Shown here: piece by piece, positions 46,101 to 47,764 of the stretch
How the letters are laid out: every line of letters starts with the position of its first letter
Position numbering within the stretch: the first letter of the stretch is position 1
Origin: Dendrocalamus latiflorus
Lineage: Eukaryota; Streptophyta; Magnoliopsida; Poales; Poaceae
Direction of reading: 5' to 3'
Assembly (NCBI GenBank): GCA_017311315.1
Contig: CM029654.1
Location: 22,341,879-22,405,878 of the forward strand
Length of the DNA stretch: 64,000 nt
Program-made: the position numbers and the translations under genes
The notes under the pieces: model-generated
The model's input: only the letters and a program-made list of their open reading frames with translations
What the model was told of the DNA's origin: nothing
The model's database searches: none

Positions 46101-46451
46101 CAAAATCTTTGCACTGACAAATTTCAAATTAAACCCACTAAACTGCAAGCGTCGTCCCAACTGAAATTTCCTCAAGGCTTTTTAACCAAAAGAGACTAAT
46201 CCTGCACAACTAATGCAAGAACCACCACCAAACCAATTCTGCAATGCTACACTCCCAAAACGAACTCTGAAAATGCAACGTTTACCTCGAGATAATTAAA
46301 GAATGGCAAACTGCGCACAACGAAAATACAATCCGCTAAGGATCACATTGCCGCGGGAGGAGTGAGGCAGGCACGCACCGTAGACGCGCTCTGTGATCTC
46401 GAGGAGCCCGTCGGGCGGCTTGCGGTAGAAGAACTTGCGGAAGAGCGCCAT
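950..46451 (-). CDS. FH (FH3/FH12 type): Class II formin (PTEN-C2-FH1-FH2), 19 exons, 45.5-kb gene
   Basis: Formins nucleate and processively elongate actin filaments. Plant class II formins carry a PTEN-like module that binds membrane lipid. Exons (high to low coordinate): 46379-46451, 43312-44012, 42912-43133, 41941-42820, 41725-41859, 40535-41648, 40331-40457, 23962-24033, 23519-23617, 23359-23400, 14228-14308, 14074-14124, 13911-13992, 11511-11605, 4455-4526, 4257-4373, 4023-4091, 1594-1660, 950-1164. They total 4314 nt, or 1437 aa plus stop. All introns are GT-AG and all phases agree. PTEN-like domain is about aa 1-195, C2 about 200-335, proline-rich FH1 about 770-1000, FH2 about 1005-1390, then a Lys/Glu coiled coil. 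In the phosphatase loop Cys126 is present but the Arg expected six residues later is Ala, so catalysis is unlikely. The start is the MALFRKFFYRKPPDGLLE signature of this family. By memory it is closest to rice OsFH3/OsFH12; I cannot tell which orthologue. Confidence 0.93.
1222..1499. mobile_element. Fold-back MITE, Mutator-type, in formin intron 18
   Basis: A 278-bp element with near-perfect inverted arms of about 110 bp. It begins GAGTAAAGTCC and ends GGACTTTACTC. It is flanked by a 9-bp direct repeat, GTAAAAAAA, at 1213-1221 and 1500-1508; 9 bp is the duplication length of Mutator-like elements. Internal motifs such as CCGGTCCTTAAACTTT recur several times. It has no coding capacity. Confidence 0.8.
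1594..1660 (-). CDS. FH (FH3/FH12 type): Formin exon 18 (end of FH2)
   Basis: 67 nt. It encodes GRNADALALYFGEDPVRCPF and ends in phase 1 before GTAAAA. Confidence 0.91.
1901..2715. mobile_element. Non-autonomous hAT element with GCATGC tandem repeats, formin intron 17
   Basis: An 815-bp element flanked by an exact 8-bp duplication AACACTAT (1893-1900 and 2716-2723), the hAT length. The terminal inverted repeat is CA(A/G)GGATCG..., with subterminal CCGG/GGTAACCGG-rich arms. The centre (about 2216-2610) is a degenerate tandem repeat of about 35-60 bp, rich in GCATGC and GCATGCAAT palindromes. It encodes no transposase. Confidence 0.8.
2877..3500 (-). other. GC-rich island with a Gly-rich ORF in intron 17
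   Basis: A sharply GC-rich block of CCGCC/GGCGG trinucleotide-like repeats between AT-rich flanks. On the minus strand 2877-3263 is open for 128 codons (MAKTGAMKETRSGRGSGSGG..., then a Gly/Ser repeat). It matches no family I know. Periodic GC runs keep several frames open, so it is probably not a gene; a captured gene fragment is possible. Confidence 0.3.
4023..4091 (-). CDS. FH (FH3/FH12 type): Formin exon 17 (FH2)
   Basis: 69 nt, 23 codons. It encodes TLKDFLSGAEAEVRALTSLY between AACAG and GTATGT. Confidence 0.91.
4257..4373 (-). CDS. FH (FH3/FH12 type): Formin exon 16 (FH2)
   Basis: 117 nt, 39 codons. It encodes IQLKSLAEEMQAINKGLEKV and ends GPVSEIFCK. The Cys in EIFCK is where I recall Arg in relatives. 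Confidence 0.92.
4455..4526 (-). CDS. FH (FH3/FH12 type): Formin exon 15 (FH2)
   Basis: 72 nt, 24 codons. It encodes VLSEKLPELLDFSKDLASLE, following the 7-kb intron 14. Confidence 0.92.
4963..5304. repeat. Tandem duplication, 171-bp unit, two copies
   Basis: The block starting TAGAATAGGAGAAATAAACC at 4963 recurs at 5134 with only a few differences. It is non-coding and lies in formin intron 14. Confidence 0.8.
5841..5941 (-). repeat. 3' LTR of the intron-14 Copia (truncated at its outer edge)
   Basis: About 101 bp, almost identical to 10714-10814. Next to it on the internal side is a G-rich polypurine-like tract (GCGGGCGGG on the minus strand). Confidence 0.8.
5936..7711 (-). CDS. Copia reverse transcriptase-RNase H, open frame
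   Basis: 591 open codons. Starts in the linker, then LVPRPPGANIVTGKWIFKHK, QLDVKNAFLHGDL, SLYGLKQAPRAWHQRF, the catalytic YVDDIILTASS, YLTLTRPDLAYAVQ, and the RNase H motifs SDADWAGCPDSRRSTSGYC and SNAEAEYRAVA, ending ADIMTKGLP. All conserved Copia RT/RH blocks are present. It is cut from the upstream gene by a frameshift, so it is not expressed as part of a normal polyprotein. Confidence 0.87.
   Translation of the reverse strand: MYQRRPPQPSTHTVRISPSAAGEPAGNTVPAPTANQIATSTVQPSTPAKRPMTRLHTGAVQPVNYRNLSATSTSPLPANYRSALADPNWRAAMAEEYQALLDNGTWRLVPRPPGANIVTGKWIFKHKFHSDGSLARHKARWVVRGFSQQPGVDYDETFSPVVKPATIRAVLSIAASRDWPIHQLDVKNAFLHGDLAETVYCQQPSGFVDPSAPDSVCLLHKSLYGLKQAPRAWHQRFASYICAHGFTAAKSDTSLFIYKDRDDVAYLLLYVDDIILTASSPTLLRRITDRLSSEFAMTDLGALHHFLGISVTRSSNGLLLSQRQYAVDLLQRAGMAECHPTATPIDSRAKLSATDGASVVSPSEYRSLAGALQYLTLTRPDLAYAVQQVCLFMHDPREPHLALIKRILRYVKGTLDAGLHLGTASVSSITAYSDADWAGCPDSRRSTSGYCIFLGDNLVSWSSKRQTTVSRSNAEAEYRAVAHAVAECCWLRQLLQELHVSIPSATIVYCDNVSAVYMTANPVHHRRTKHIEIDIHFVREKVALGQIRVLHVPSSHQFADIMTKGLPVQLFNDFRSSLCVQFPPAVTAGGY
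7555..8811 (-). pseudogene. Copia integrase, separated from its neighbours by frameshifts
   Basis: Encodes the catalytic core: HCDVWTSPVLSTSGYKYYLV with the first Asp of the core region, FQADNGTEFVN with the second Asp, and SPQNGKAERMIRTI with the Glu. These make the D,D-35-E triad that joins cDNA to the host chromosome. The frame changes at about 8735 (from protease) and about 7715 (to reverse transcriptase). Confidence 0.82.
8711..10411 (-). pseudogene. Copia gag-protease, one nonsense codon
   Basis: Gag starts at 10411 (MPTAPPPDP). The LELKHPNFHKWAPFF motif typical of the UBN2-type gag domain follows. An in-frame TAG at 9986-9988 interrupts it; the same frame continues from 9985 with GDLSINDYCQRMKTVADAL, so this is a single point change. 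The Gly/Asn/Ser/Gln-rich middle replaces the usual CCHC knuckle, which I do not see. The protease active site WVLDTGATSHM follows, then the pre-integrase HHRLGH motif and zinc-binding CHACQLGKH. The frame is lost near 8735. Confidence 0.82.
10436..10650. repeat. ~110-bp tandem duplication in the Copia leader
   Basis: Two imperfect copies of a GGCGGCGG-rich unit sharing CTGGGGAAGGAGGCGGC and CGACGGCCAGGGAA, at 10436-10545 and 10546-10650, between LTR and gag. Confidence 0.6.
10700..10814 (-). repeat. 5' LTR of the intron-14 Copia
   Basis: 115 bp, directly followed (minus strand) by the TGGTATCAG primer-binding site. Read on the minus strand its outer end is TATTAG rather than the usual TG. 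Confidence 0.8.
10815..11068. mobile_element. hAT-like element remnant (CCGGTAACCGG family)
   Basis: The body is made of ACCGG, GGTAACCGG and GGTTACCGG motifs and ends GAATTTGAACCCTGG, whose reverse complement CCAGGGTTCAAA resembles the ends of the family seen at 1901-2715. The left end, CCAGG, seems to remain at 5838-5842 on the far side of the Copia insertion. It carries no ORF. Confidence 0.5.
11511..11605 (-). CDS. FH (FH3/FH12 type): Formin exon 14 (FH2 core)
   Basis: 95 nt. It encodes SAVGFRLDSLLKLSDTRA and NNKMTLMHYL, the most conserved FH2 segment, and ends AAG before GTATAC. Confidence 0.93.
11606..13910. other. Formin intron 13: unclassified repeat-like sequence with a 116-bp tandem duplication
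   Basis: Contains a GC-rich block (about 11900-12480) followed by AT-rich DNA, an arrangement like a plant LTR that might begin TGTTAGTAAATAGG at 11878. A 116-bp unit starting AGTAGAGATTAGAGTC at 12597 is repeated at 12713. I found no partner LTR, no duplication and no coding domain. Confidence 0.35.
13911..13992 (-). CDS. FH (FH3/FH12 type): Formin exon 13 (FH2 core)
   Basis: 82 nt. It encodes the GNALNQGTARG core of the FH2 signature and ends in phase 1, with the Gly codon finished by exon 14. Confidence 0.92.
14074..14124 (-). CDS. FH (FH3/FH12 type): Formin exon 12 (FH2), 17 codons
   Basis: 51 nt, phase 0. It encodes VSDLKRNLNIVNSAAEE after a polypyrimidine acceptor and before GTGAGC. 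Confidence 0.9.
14228..14308 (-). CDS. FH (FH3/FH12 type): Formin exon 11 (FH2)
   Basis: 81 nt, 27 codons, phase 0. It encodes FFMELMKVPRVDSKLRVF and ends at the donor GTGAGAC. Confidence 0.92.
15170..15282 (+). repeat. 5' LTR, 113 bp
   Basis: Matches 19071-19183 with few changes. Contains a GT dinucleotide run and the GTATGTATATATGTA block, a possible TATA region. Confidence 0.88.
15874..17366 (+). pseudogene. Copia gag-protease remnant
   Basis: Gag starts MGLMSNDVKLEGIKNYLSWS, with ATNSSLVVAWLLSSMSPGKL further on, then breaks into several frames. The protease motif LDSGASRHVTGTS is at about 16848-16890. Directly there, a 70-bp tandem duplication (16871-16940 and 16941-17010) shifts the frame, since 70 is not a multiple of three. 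The pre-integrase region follows to 17366. Confidence 0.75.
16871..17010 (+). repeat. 70-bp perfect tandem duplication inside the protease gene
   Basis: The unit beginning TACAGGCACTTCTAGTAAG occurs twice head to tail with no visible difference, so it is recent and inactivating. Confidence 0.9.
17409..18686 (+). CDS. Copia integrase ORF
   Basis: 425 open codons. Core motifs are FIDSYSRMTWVYHIKHKSEV (first Asp), VIRTDNGTEYVN (second Asp) and SLQNGVAERKNRHILEVARS (Glu). The C-terminal part has the GKLDPQAVMCISVGYSSGQK motif, then an acidic variable linker. It overlaps the RT fragment by 7 nt in another frame, showing a frameshift. Confidence 0.85.
   Translation: MCGLFTHMCGHVLSCLSVFSRMKYLVTFIDSYSRMTWVYHIKHKSEVLRCFQDFCAYVGNQFNTHVQVIRTDNGTEYVNNEFGRFLLSQGILHQTLCPETSLQNGVAERKNRHILEVARSLMYTMNVPKFLWSEAVMTATYLINCMPSRVLGLKIPCELLLGVNEFVMLPKVFGCTCFVRDHRPWVGKLDPQAVMCISVGYSSGQKGYKCSSPTERRIFVSMDVTFRESEPFYGEKTNLSSLFDQDDSNIREDSQEGENATKVTQEKTNDRSREMEIIIGSIPCPTSNFPMEERSEEENLGVRHEQDNIQVYTRRKRNPRVQNMEQQQSPAIARVGDQSSNDQSSNQLGEESGSSINLLIALRKEIKTTAGVPPPRYGYENDIANYIAYTSLSLAYKAFIVSLQSITDPTDWRTAKQDPNGMRQC
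18680..19102 (+). pseudogene. Copia reverse transcriptase, N-terminal fragment
   Basis: Holds the KTWALVLLPAGKRAMGCKWV, DYDEIFAPVAKMSTVRALIS and QLDVKNAFLHGNLQEEVYM blocks, then stops being RT at about 19030. The YVDD catalytic block is absent. Confidence 0.82.
19071..19183 (+). repeat. 3' LTR, 113 bp
   Basis: Preceded immediately by the polypurine tract and followed by the TTTCT duplication. Confidence 0.88.
19189..21025. other. Intron 10 between Copia and LINE: no gene recognised
   Basis: 19189-20280 is GC-rich with many CGCC/CATCACC motifs and no sustained coding signal; 20280-21025 is AT-rich. I read both as the body of the LTR-like host sequence starting at 14431. Confidence 0.4.
21026..22603 (+). 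CDS. LINE reverse transcriptase, C-terminal half with zf-RVT domain
   Basis: 525 open codons. Near the start is the catalytic YADDAVIFL motif, then GLKTNLAKSAAVPI, YLGLPLTIRKPRKADL, NRAGRLVMVRVVM and the plant LINE zinc-binding segment (LAKRGLPHPAACPFCDQAEE, then HVLLACVFTRQLW). The fingers of RT and the endonuclease are missing, as expected for 5' truncation during target-primed insertion. The first ~10 codons are probably host DNA that happens to be open. Confidence 0.86.
   Translation: MIKFAVSEHLLQPLAVQNVCHRVSFYADDAVIFLRPSCFDLQTCKLLLDLFGHASGLKTNLAKSAAVPIHCNDEDLQRTSDSLSCAIKDFPCTYLGLPLTIRKPRKADLLPLIDKIADHLPGWKASLMNRAGRLVMVRVVMTATPIYSMISLDLPKWVITTIDKKRRGFLWRGQEQANGGNCLVSWERVQRPFEYGGLGIHNLEKLGWALRIRWLWAQKSDPARPWAGLPIQVPPIAQAFFNMAVETIVGDGESTCFWSDRWLNGKTIAEIAPNLFKKVPKRIVKSRTVAQALHNHSWVFDIEGALTVQVLVEYLFLWDLVDGMILQQDVQDQHRWKLTASGDYSSKSAYAAFFVGTIKFAPWRRLWKSWAPLRCKFFIWLAINNRCWTADRLAKRGLPHPAACPFCDQAEETIQHVLLACVFTRQLWTLIFQHLHLTATTPPTTSSRFSSWWIKTIKGVPKDLRKGLNSLIILVAWEVWKHRNSCVFEGSLPNVHRLLQTIKDECSIWCMAGASKLGVVFSLGR
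21040..22749 (+). mobile_element. 5'-truncated LINE (plant L1 clade) with poly(A) tail
   Basis: Runs from the RT fragment through a ~130-nt 3' UTR to a tail of nine A at about 22739-22747. The 3' end CAGCTCTCCTGCGT...TTCGAGAAAA is shared with the LINE remnant ending at about 40298, so the two belong to related families. Orientation is antisense to the formin. The 5' edge is approximate and no clear target duplication was found. Confidence 0.8.
22656..22680 (+). other. Perfect 9-bp stem-loop in the LINE 3' UTR
   Basis: AGGCTGGGT and ACCCAGCCT pair exactly around a TTCTTTT loop, about 60 nt before the poly(A) tail. A T-rich tail follows shortly. It could be an RT recognition hairpin or a polyadenylation-site structure; this is inference. 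Confidence 0.6.
23359..23400 (-). CDS. FH (FH3/FH12 type): Formin exon 10 (FH2), 14 codons
   Basis: 42-nt micro-exon encoding GYKGDKQVLGECEQ between ATCAG and GTGACC. It matches the FH2 segment that always precedes the FF-ELMKVPR block. It precedes the 9-kb intron 10. Confidence 0.9.
23519..23617 (-). CDS. FH (FH3/FH12 type): Formin exon 9 (FH2)
   Basis: 99 nt, 33 codons, phase 0. It encodes ILALDDTVLDADQVDNLIKF and PTKEE, a highly conserved FH2 helix block. Confidence 0.92.
23962..24033 (-). CDS. FH (FH3/FH12 type): Formin exon 8 (FH2)
   Basis: 72 nt, 24 codons, phase 0. It encodes the conserved RRANNCGIMLTKVKMPL block between a CACAG acceptor and the donor GTAAGC. Confidence 0.92.
24034..25410. 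other. Intron 7, exon-8-proximal part: AT-rich, two short tandem duplications
   Basis: No coding signal. A ~33-bp unit GTAAATAGTAGCTAAAAG is doubled at about 24095-24160, and a ~63-bp unit containing AAGCAACTTT and AGTAGTG is doubled at about 25090-25214. Confidence 0.5.
25411..25798 (+). mobile_element. LINE remnant, left part (split by gag-protease element)
   Basis: Encodes the plant LINE zinc-binding segment LQRRGLPHQPICPLCSQEQE and DHLLIGYVQARQVWFW, a stop, then the typical VILVIWTLWKERNARVF tail. The remainder resumes at 40089 after the LTR element; a 5-bp duplication GGAGG (25794-25798 and 40089-40093) marks the insertion. Confidence 0.8.
25799..26043 (-). repeat. LTR of the gag-protease element, left copy A
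   Basis: 245 bp with TGTTGT/ACAACA ends, directly preceded by GGAGG. Contains a CACATATATATATCC block, a possible promoter. Confidence 0.88.
27627..27871 (-). repeat. LTR of the gag-protease element, left copy B
   Basis: Near-identical to copy A; arose by the 1.8-kb tandem duplication rather than by transposition. Confidence 0.88.
28980..30580. repeat. 65-69-bp tandem array (CTTCGAAGTGGTGG unit), interrupted by hAT
   Basis: Units of CTTCGA(A/G)GTGGTGGC..GCGGAGCTGGCGCC..GTCGAAGTAGACGCGC. Starts on the plus strand include 30378, 30443 and 30512, with further copies at 28980-29180 left of the hAT. It occupies the pol position of the gag-protease element. Confidence 0.85.
29182..30368. mobile_element. 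hAT-like element with a C-only-like core
   Basis: 1187 bp, ends TAGGGCTGTAAA... and ...TTTACAGCCGGGG, flanked by an 8-bp near-identical duplication (TCCCCTAC 29174-29181, ACCCCTAC 30369-30376). Both subterminal regions are made of CTCGAGC/GAGCTCG motifs. The centre, 29345-30110, is almost pure C with scattered G and T. It interrupts the 65-69-bp repeat array of the host element. Long proline ORFs here come from base composition only. Confidence 0.72.
30592..30815. repeat. 42-44-bp tandem array, five units
   Basis: CCTCTGGTG...CTCGCTCGCGGG...GCTCGCGCGGGAACCAG repeats at 30592, 30636, 30680, 30722, 30764 and ends at 30808. GC-rich and free of stop codons in several frames by chance. Confidence 0.9.
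30930..31640. repeat. ~42-bp array within a ~145-bp higher-order repeat
   Basis: Units begin TTTATACTCCG(A/T)AGAGTGCG. A higher-order block containing two or three units plus GGGGCAACGCCCATGCGTGCG recurs near 31035, 31180 and 31330. The last units diverge to CGTGCGGAGGCGGACCTCGAC. Confidence 0.85.
31657..31880. repeat. 56-bp tandem array, four units
   Basis: TTTATACTCAT(A/G)CCCGTATC, then TTTGACG(A/G)AGAGTGCGC and GAACGCGTGTCTTTG. Two unit starts are 31713 and 31769. Lies between the protease gene and the 42-bp arrays. Confidence 0.88.
32093..32794 (-). CDS. Retroelement aspartic protease (gag-protease element)
   Basis: Retropepsin-like fold. The active site region VRRVLVDGGSSANIL carries Asp-Gly-Gly in place of the usual DTG/DSG, as in many plant Ty3 elements; the IPLQGFGGQPL flap-like block and the NAILGRPLLNTL motif follow. 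It is in frame with gag but separated by a single TAG (32795-32797). RT should follow and does not: the frame runs out at about 32093 and the DNA becomes repeat arrays. Confidence 0.84.
   Translation of the reverse strand, partial: AHVQQPREGLLQLQAPEGAQRRIINVISGGSSLEFASARQRKAYARRLHHVAAYPAQAPPEWAQHEVTFTLADAEGVEFPHQDPLVVWVLVAGCEVRRVLVDGGSSANILFAAAFDQMGIPRSRLGPSGIPLQGFGGQPLRALGQICLHVSCGQNDNVRSEDAIFDVVDIAYPYNAILGRPLLNTLGAVPHHGFLCMKLPGPRAVIIVHGDQDMARRIELGARDPCHAARQGT
32795..33982 (-). CDS. Ty3-type gag, main part (gag-protease element)
   Basis: Retrotrans_gag domain: FKFPSVIEAYKGDSDPREFV, ALQGVALSWFFTIEPQSIYA, WEQIRDRLYNNFQGNYV and EERLRDYFKRFAKVRCQVKD. A basic Lys/Arg/Ser-rich stretch and a WCEIHGRGNHDTRAC zinc-knuckle-like motif follow. 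The frame is open upstream too: removing the Copia and one AGCTC copy joins LTDLRGAVRDM to the N-terminal part at 39248. So the Copia broke an otherwise open gag. Confidence 0.87.
   Translation of the reverse strand: MRDMQEARSQHAPPAVASEPAPERADSRDAPTFSRVPLRRIDPESPLSAGLQQAAWSEDFKFPSVIEAYKGDSDPREFVRVYETAIEAAGGDDTTKAKGLPLALQGVALSWFFTIEPQSIYAWEQIRDRLYNNFQGNYVERVDADQLFAVKQKPEERLRDYFKRFAKVRCQVKDVNETTVFNAAIQGLRPGPMAEYNARKPIKTVVKLFDKMEEYARAEEDARRRHGDDSDTNKAEGSAKSEGSPKRGSSKGKRKQEQPKGASERKDPQHNDQPGDRPKRDQRKSRKPCYVFDIEGGSEDNASAGRGGRGRRGRGRGRGGGRDDRTREEYGDQHHGQWCEIHGRGNHDTRACATIAALRQSVARDKIPDTRAPVVAHVQHPQDQDIQPQEGLLRI
34007..34423 (+). repeat. 5' LTR of the nested Copia
   Basis: TGATAGATAAG...GAGTAACA. 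Carries a direct array of GCTTTTGCTTTAGCATCTAGGACTT-like 25-mers and TATAAATA at about 34280. Confidence 0.93.
34810..36069 (+). CDS. Copia gag with CCHC zinc knuckle
   Basis: 419 open codons. UBN2-type gag motifs include PTLTKTNYVEWAVVMRVKL and LTNKRTAKEAWDAIAAAHIG. The zinc knuckle CHNCGKLGHWARDC at about 35809-35850 has the full C-C-H-C set. The start could lie further upstream in the Ala-rich leader. The frame differs from protease; a 1-nt shift near 35985 separates them. Confidence 0.85.
   Translation: MMTAPTRILSRWRGKQREGERRSGQPRTPTSAAAAQTGADAPVTLLEEARTAAAYGSTESVAFTGDAALSPVRYRGHHEYPAVVRDVGPGGGWPTLTKTNYVEWAVVMRVKLQVRALDALIAAVPPEMQFSLTNKRTAKEAWDAIAAAHIGSDRARKSTLQALRTEWENLAFKPGENVDDFALRLNTLLQKLVQFGDDTYGEERAVEKLFRCVPEKYKQMARSIESLLDLSTMTIEEALGRLKVVDSDEPQRLSGPVTIGGKLLLTREQWAAGQGDRKKGEPSSTTGGHKRGKRDKPRKDAQAGARGRAEGDDRGGAQGGAAGKQKPARDDSCHNCGKLGHWARDCRQPRRGQAHVAQAEEEEQPALFIAHASIELPPAAPAAVALLHLESQKHTPSSATAPATTRLTGGASTPAPPIT
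36027..37944 (+). CDS. Copia protease-integrase with start of RT
   Basis: The open frame covers protease DGWCLDTGATHHMTGRREFF (from 36037), pre-integrase WQWHERFGHLHFEAL and CDVCVMTKQRRLPF, and integrase core motifs LLLVDDLSRYMWVMVLGSKG, VLRTDNGGEFTAAEF and SPQQNGVVERRNQTVVGMAR. It ends in RT fingers (TLKWVFKLKRDEAG, VKHKARLA). At about 37943 a deletion removes the next RT block. Confidence 0.86.
37950..38830 (+). pseudogene. Copia RT-RNase H with internal deletions
   Basis: Resumes MDVKSAFLNGDLKEVYVHQP and keeps LYGLRQAPRAWNAKLD and catalytic YVDDLVITGTKDA. At about 38345 a second deletion and frame change jump from GIEVHQD to RNase H (YSDSDHAGDIDTSKSTSGIL, SSCEAEYIAAST, ADLLTKPLGR). The RT thumb/connection is therefore missing. 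Confidence 0.84.
38838..39242 (+). repeat. 3' LTR of the nested Copia
   Basis: 405 bp, same ends and 25-mer array as the 5' LTR; immediately followed by AGCTC. Confidence 0.93.
39248..39790 (-). pseudogene. Gag N-terminal part, cut off by the Copia insertion
   Basis: Begins MAPKKASSSVAKKKRAEAAK at about 39789, hits a TAA about 30 codons in, then in another frame has a Thr-Asn-Pro-Ala-Thr-Asp-Ala-Thr repeat (24-bp DNA unit, about seven copies, 39520-39665). It ends ALLAALSAFQREL at the Copia junction. One 24-bp unit is incomplete, which accounts for a frame change. Confidence 0.72.
39520..39665. repeat. 24-bp coding minisatellite in gag
   Basis: Tandem GTCGGTGGCGGGGTTGGTCG-type units encoding an 8-residue repeat on the minus strand; one unit is shortened at about 39595. 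Confidence 0.85.
39842..40088 (-). repeat. 5' LTR of the gag-protease element (right)
   Basis: 247 bp. It differs from the left copies at several sites, so the element is older than the duplication. Followed by the GGAGG duplication. Confidence 0.88.
40089..40300 (+). mobile_element. LINE remnant, right part with poly(A)
   Basis: Continues the LINE broken at 25798. It is non-coding 3' UTR ending CACACAGCTCTCTTGCGTATTCTCG and eight A at about 40291-40298. It contains TAGCCCCAAGCCAGGATAGGGC. Confidence 0.72.
40331..40457 (-). CDS. FH (FH3/FH12 type): Formin exon 7 (FH2)
   Basis: 127 nt, aa 1042-1084. It encodes the DMSELENLFSAVLP motif of the FH2 lasso/linker region and ends KSEKIHL before GTGAGT. 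It is separated from exon 8 by a 16.3-kb intron filled with nested mobile elements. Confidence 0.92.
40535..41648 (-). CDS. FH (FH3/FH12 type): Formin exon 6: FH1 polyproline domain and start of FH2
   Basis: 1114 nt, aa 671-1042. It holds many PPPPPP blocks separated by repeated Ser-Thr-Ser-Ala/Pro-Val-Arg-Pro-like linkers (ASTSSAVRPAAPPP type, at least four tandem copies around 41030-41215). FH1 proline tracts bind profilin-actin. Near the end lies the FH2 entry NLKPLHWVKVTRAMQGSLW with the conserved Trp. The last codon is split as TCA AA|A. Confidence 0.92.
41725..41859 (-). CDS. FH (FH3/FH12 type): Formin exon 5: start of proline-rich region
   Basis: 135 nt, phase 1 to phase 1. It encodes a run of eight prolines and ends in a Gln/Ser-rich stretch before the donor GTTCAG. 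This weak donor is supported by phase and by the in-frame join to exon 6. Confidence 0.8.
41941..42820 (-). CDS. FH (FH3/FH12 type): Formin exon 4: Ser-rich linker
   Basis: 880 nt, aa 333-626. The acceptor TTGTTAAAG was chosen over a nearby TTTCAG because it restores the conserved FRAE-VLLSEMD join. The linker is low in recognisable domains and rich in Ser, Thr and Pro; a GLPVEAFAKVQEMFSNVDWLD block and a PRFHSAPSALGITALLEDNA block look conserved. It ends in phase 1. Confidence 0.88.
42912..43133 (-). CDS. FH (FH3/FH12 type): Formin exon 3: C2 domain of the PTEN-like module
   Basis: 222 nt, aa 259-332, phase 0 at both ends. It starts ADCELIKIDIHCHIQGDVV and ends FPKEFRAE before GTATGT. C2 domains of this type mediate phospholipid binding. 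Confidence 0.92.
43312..44012 (-). CDS. FH (FH3/FH12 type): Formin exon 2: PTEN-like phosphatase domain and start of C2
   Basis: 701 nt, aa 25-258. It encodes VFDSCFTTDVF, the MVFNFREGES and MDYPRQYEGCPLL blocks, and the P-loop HCERGGW with Cys126. A catalytic PTEN-type loop needs Arg at C+6, and here it is Ala132. It ends VRLYKQ before GTAAG. Confidence 0.93.
44013..46378. other. Formin intron 1 (2.37 kb), AT-rich
   Basis: No coding signal. It holds one Stowaway-like MITE (45126-45339) and possibly a second short repeat at about 45360-45540 (GGTGCAGTTGG... to ...CATGCACCTAAACAGGGCC). First introns of plant housekeeping genes often carry enhancers; nothing here proves that. Confidence 0.6.
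45126..45339. mobile_element. Stowaway-like MITE
   Basis: About 214 bp between TA dinucleotides. The right end is AAACAGAGGGAG, matching the reversed Stowaway CTCCCTCTGTTT; the left end CTAACTCCATTTTT is degenerate. Confidence 0.65.
46379..46451 (-). CDS. FH (FH3/FH12 type): Formin exon 1 (start codon, aa 1-24)
   Basis: Begins MALFRKFFYRKPPDGLLE, the N-terminal signature of grass class II formins, and ends in phase 1 before the donor GTGCGTGC. The split Val codon is completed by exon 2. The DNA is much more GC-rich than the later exons, as is usual for grass first exons. Confidence 0.92.
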
Positions 46452-47532
46452 GCGGCCTCCAGATCCGGGTCCCGCGAAACCCTACCAGCCCCGAGACGCC
46501 ATCGATCCGAGGGTGGCGAGCGCGGCGGATTGGTCCCCTCCTCCCTGCATGCCGCGGCGTGAAGGGATCGCGAATGCGCGCCCGTTGCTTCGCCCCGGCG
46601 CTAGGGTTTGCAGCCTTCCGCCTCTTATCCTCTCGCTTTTCGGTCCCTCTCCTTTTTTTCCCCTCTGGATTCGTCACAGCTTTTTCGGGTGGGGCGTTTG
46701 ATCTTTCGGAGAGAGCTAGATTTGGCGAAATGGAGTTTGTTTCTTTTTCTTGCCTTATGGCGACTTTTTTCTTTTTTTATTTCGGCATGTGTCCGGGATG
46801 ATGTGACGTGGCAGTTTACCGTTGAGTGTCCAGGGAGTAATGTTACGGCTACTGGGCTGTGAGCTACCCGCCAATGGACTAGCTCGCTGAGGTGGTGAGG
46901 CACGAGTGTCAGTGGGAGTAATGTAGGTAGGATGTACCGCACGTTGGTGTGTAGTTCTCAGTATCTGCCTTTTCTGTACGGACACCACCGGCTAGTGGCA
47001 GGTTCCGGCCGTTATTAGTGACGTTAGTTAGTTTGTTGGGTTCGCTTTCCCGGACGACAGCGAGATGAGTGCAACGATGATTGAAGACTAGCCTCGAAGG
47101 CGCGGCGACACGCCGCACCAGCCACCGTATGTACTAAAGTAAAAGAGGCGATAATTCGCGAGGAGTTTTAAAAAAAAATCGAGGACAAACACGTATTTTC
47201 GGGAGAATTAAAGGGTTTTTTGTAAAAAAACCGAGGACCTGTAAGGACTTGTACGTAAGTAAATAAAGACCTATACGTAATATTGGAAACCGCGGGGCGC
47301 TATCAAAAAAAATTTTTTCTTAAAAAAACTTGCAGGGACCTATTCGCGAGGAAAAAGGACCTTTACGTAATTTTTAAAAAACCGGAGGAAAATGCCTCTC
47401 CCGGCCGTACGGGAAACTCCCCGCCACGCGCCGGCCGGGCAACGCGGGCGGGGCGACGTGGGTCGCTGGGGGGGCCGGAATCCCCCCAGGTTTAATGTTG
47501 GTATTATTTGGTGGAGCCAATTTTAATCTTTA
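46452..47532 (-). promoter_or_regulatory. Formin 5' UTR and promoter region
   Basis: Upstream of the ATG, 46452 to about 46700 is GC-rich with CT/GA runs, fitting a plant 5' UTR. No single TATA box could be assigned. Further up the DNA is mixed, with ACGTAA/ACGTATT-rich stretches at 47180-47370, and no ORF is convincing. Confidence 0.45.
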
Positions 47533-47764
47533 GAGCAAGTATAATAAGAGGCTGTTAGTAGGCTGTATGCTGAGGTGGAGGAGAGAGAAGAGAGGTGGGC
47601 TGTAAGTTTACAGCCAGCTGAAGCACAAGAACCAAGAAACTTTGTAAGAGAAAAGGGTGGGTCATACAGCCTTCAGCTGGCTGTAAACTACTATATGAAT
47701 GTGTTGATAAGTAAGCTGTAAGTGTCCATGCAGCCAGCTGAAGGCTGTATTATTAGCCTTGCTC
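47533..47764. mobile_element. Tourist-like (PIF/Harbinger) MITE
   Basis: 232 bp with ends GAGCAAGTATAATAA and TTATTAGCCTTGCTC, flanked by TTA on both sides (47530-47532, 47765-47767), the Harbinger duplication. Contains repeated CAGCC(A/T)GCTGAAG/GGCTGTA palindromes. Confidence 0.8.
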
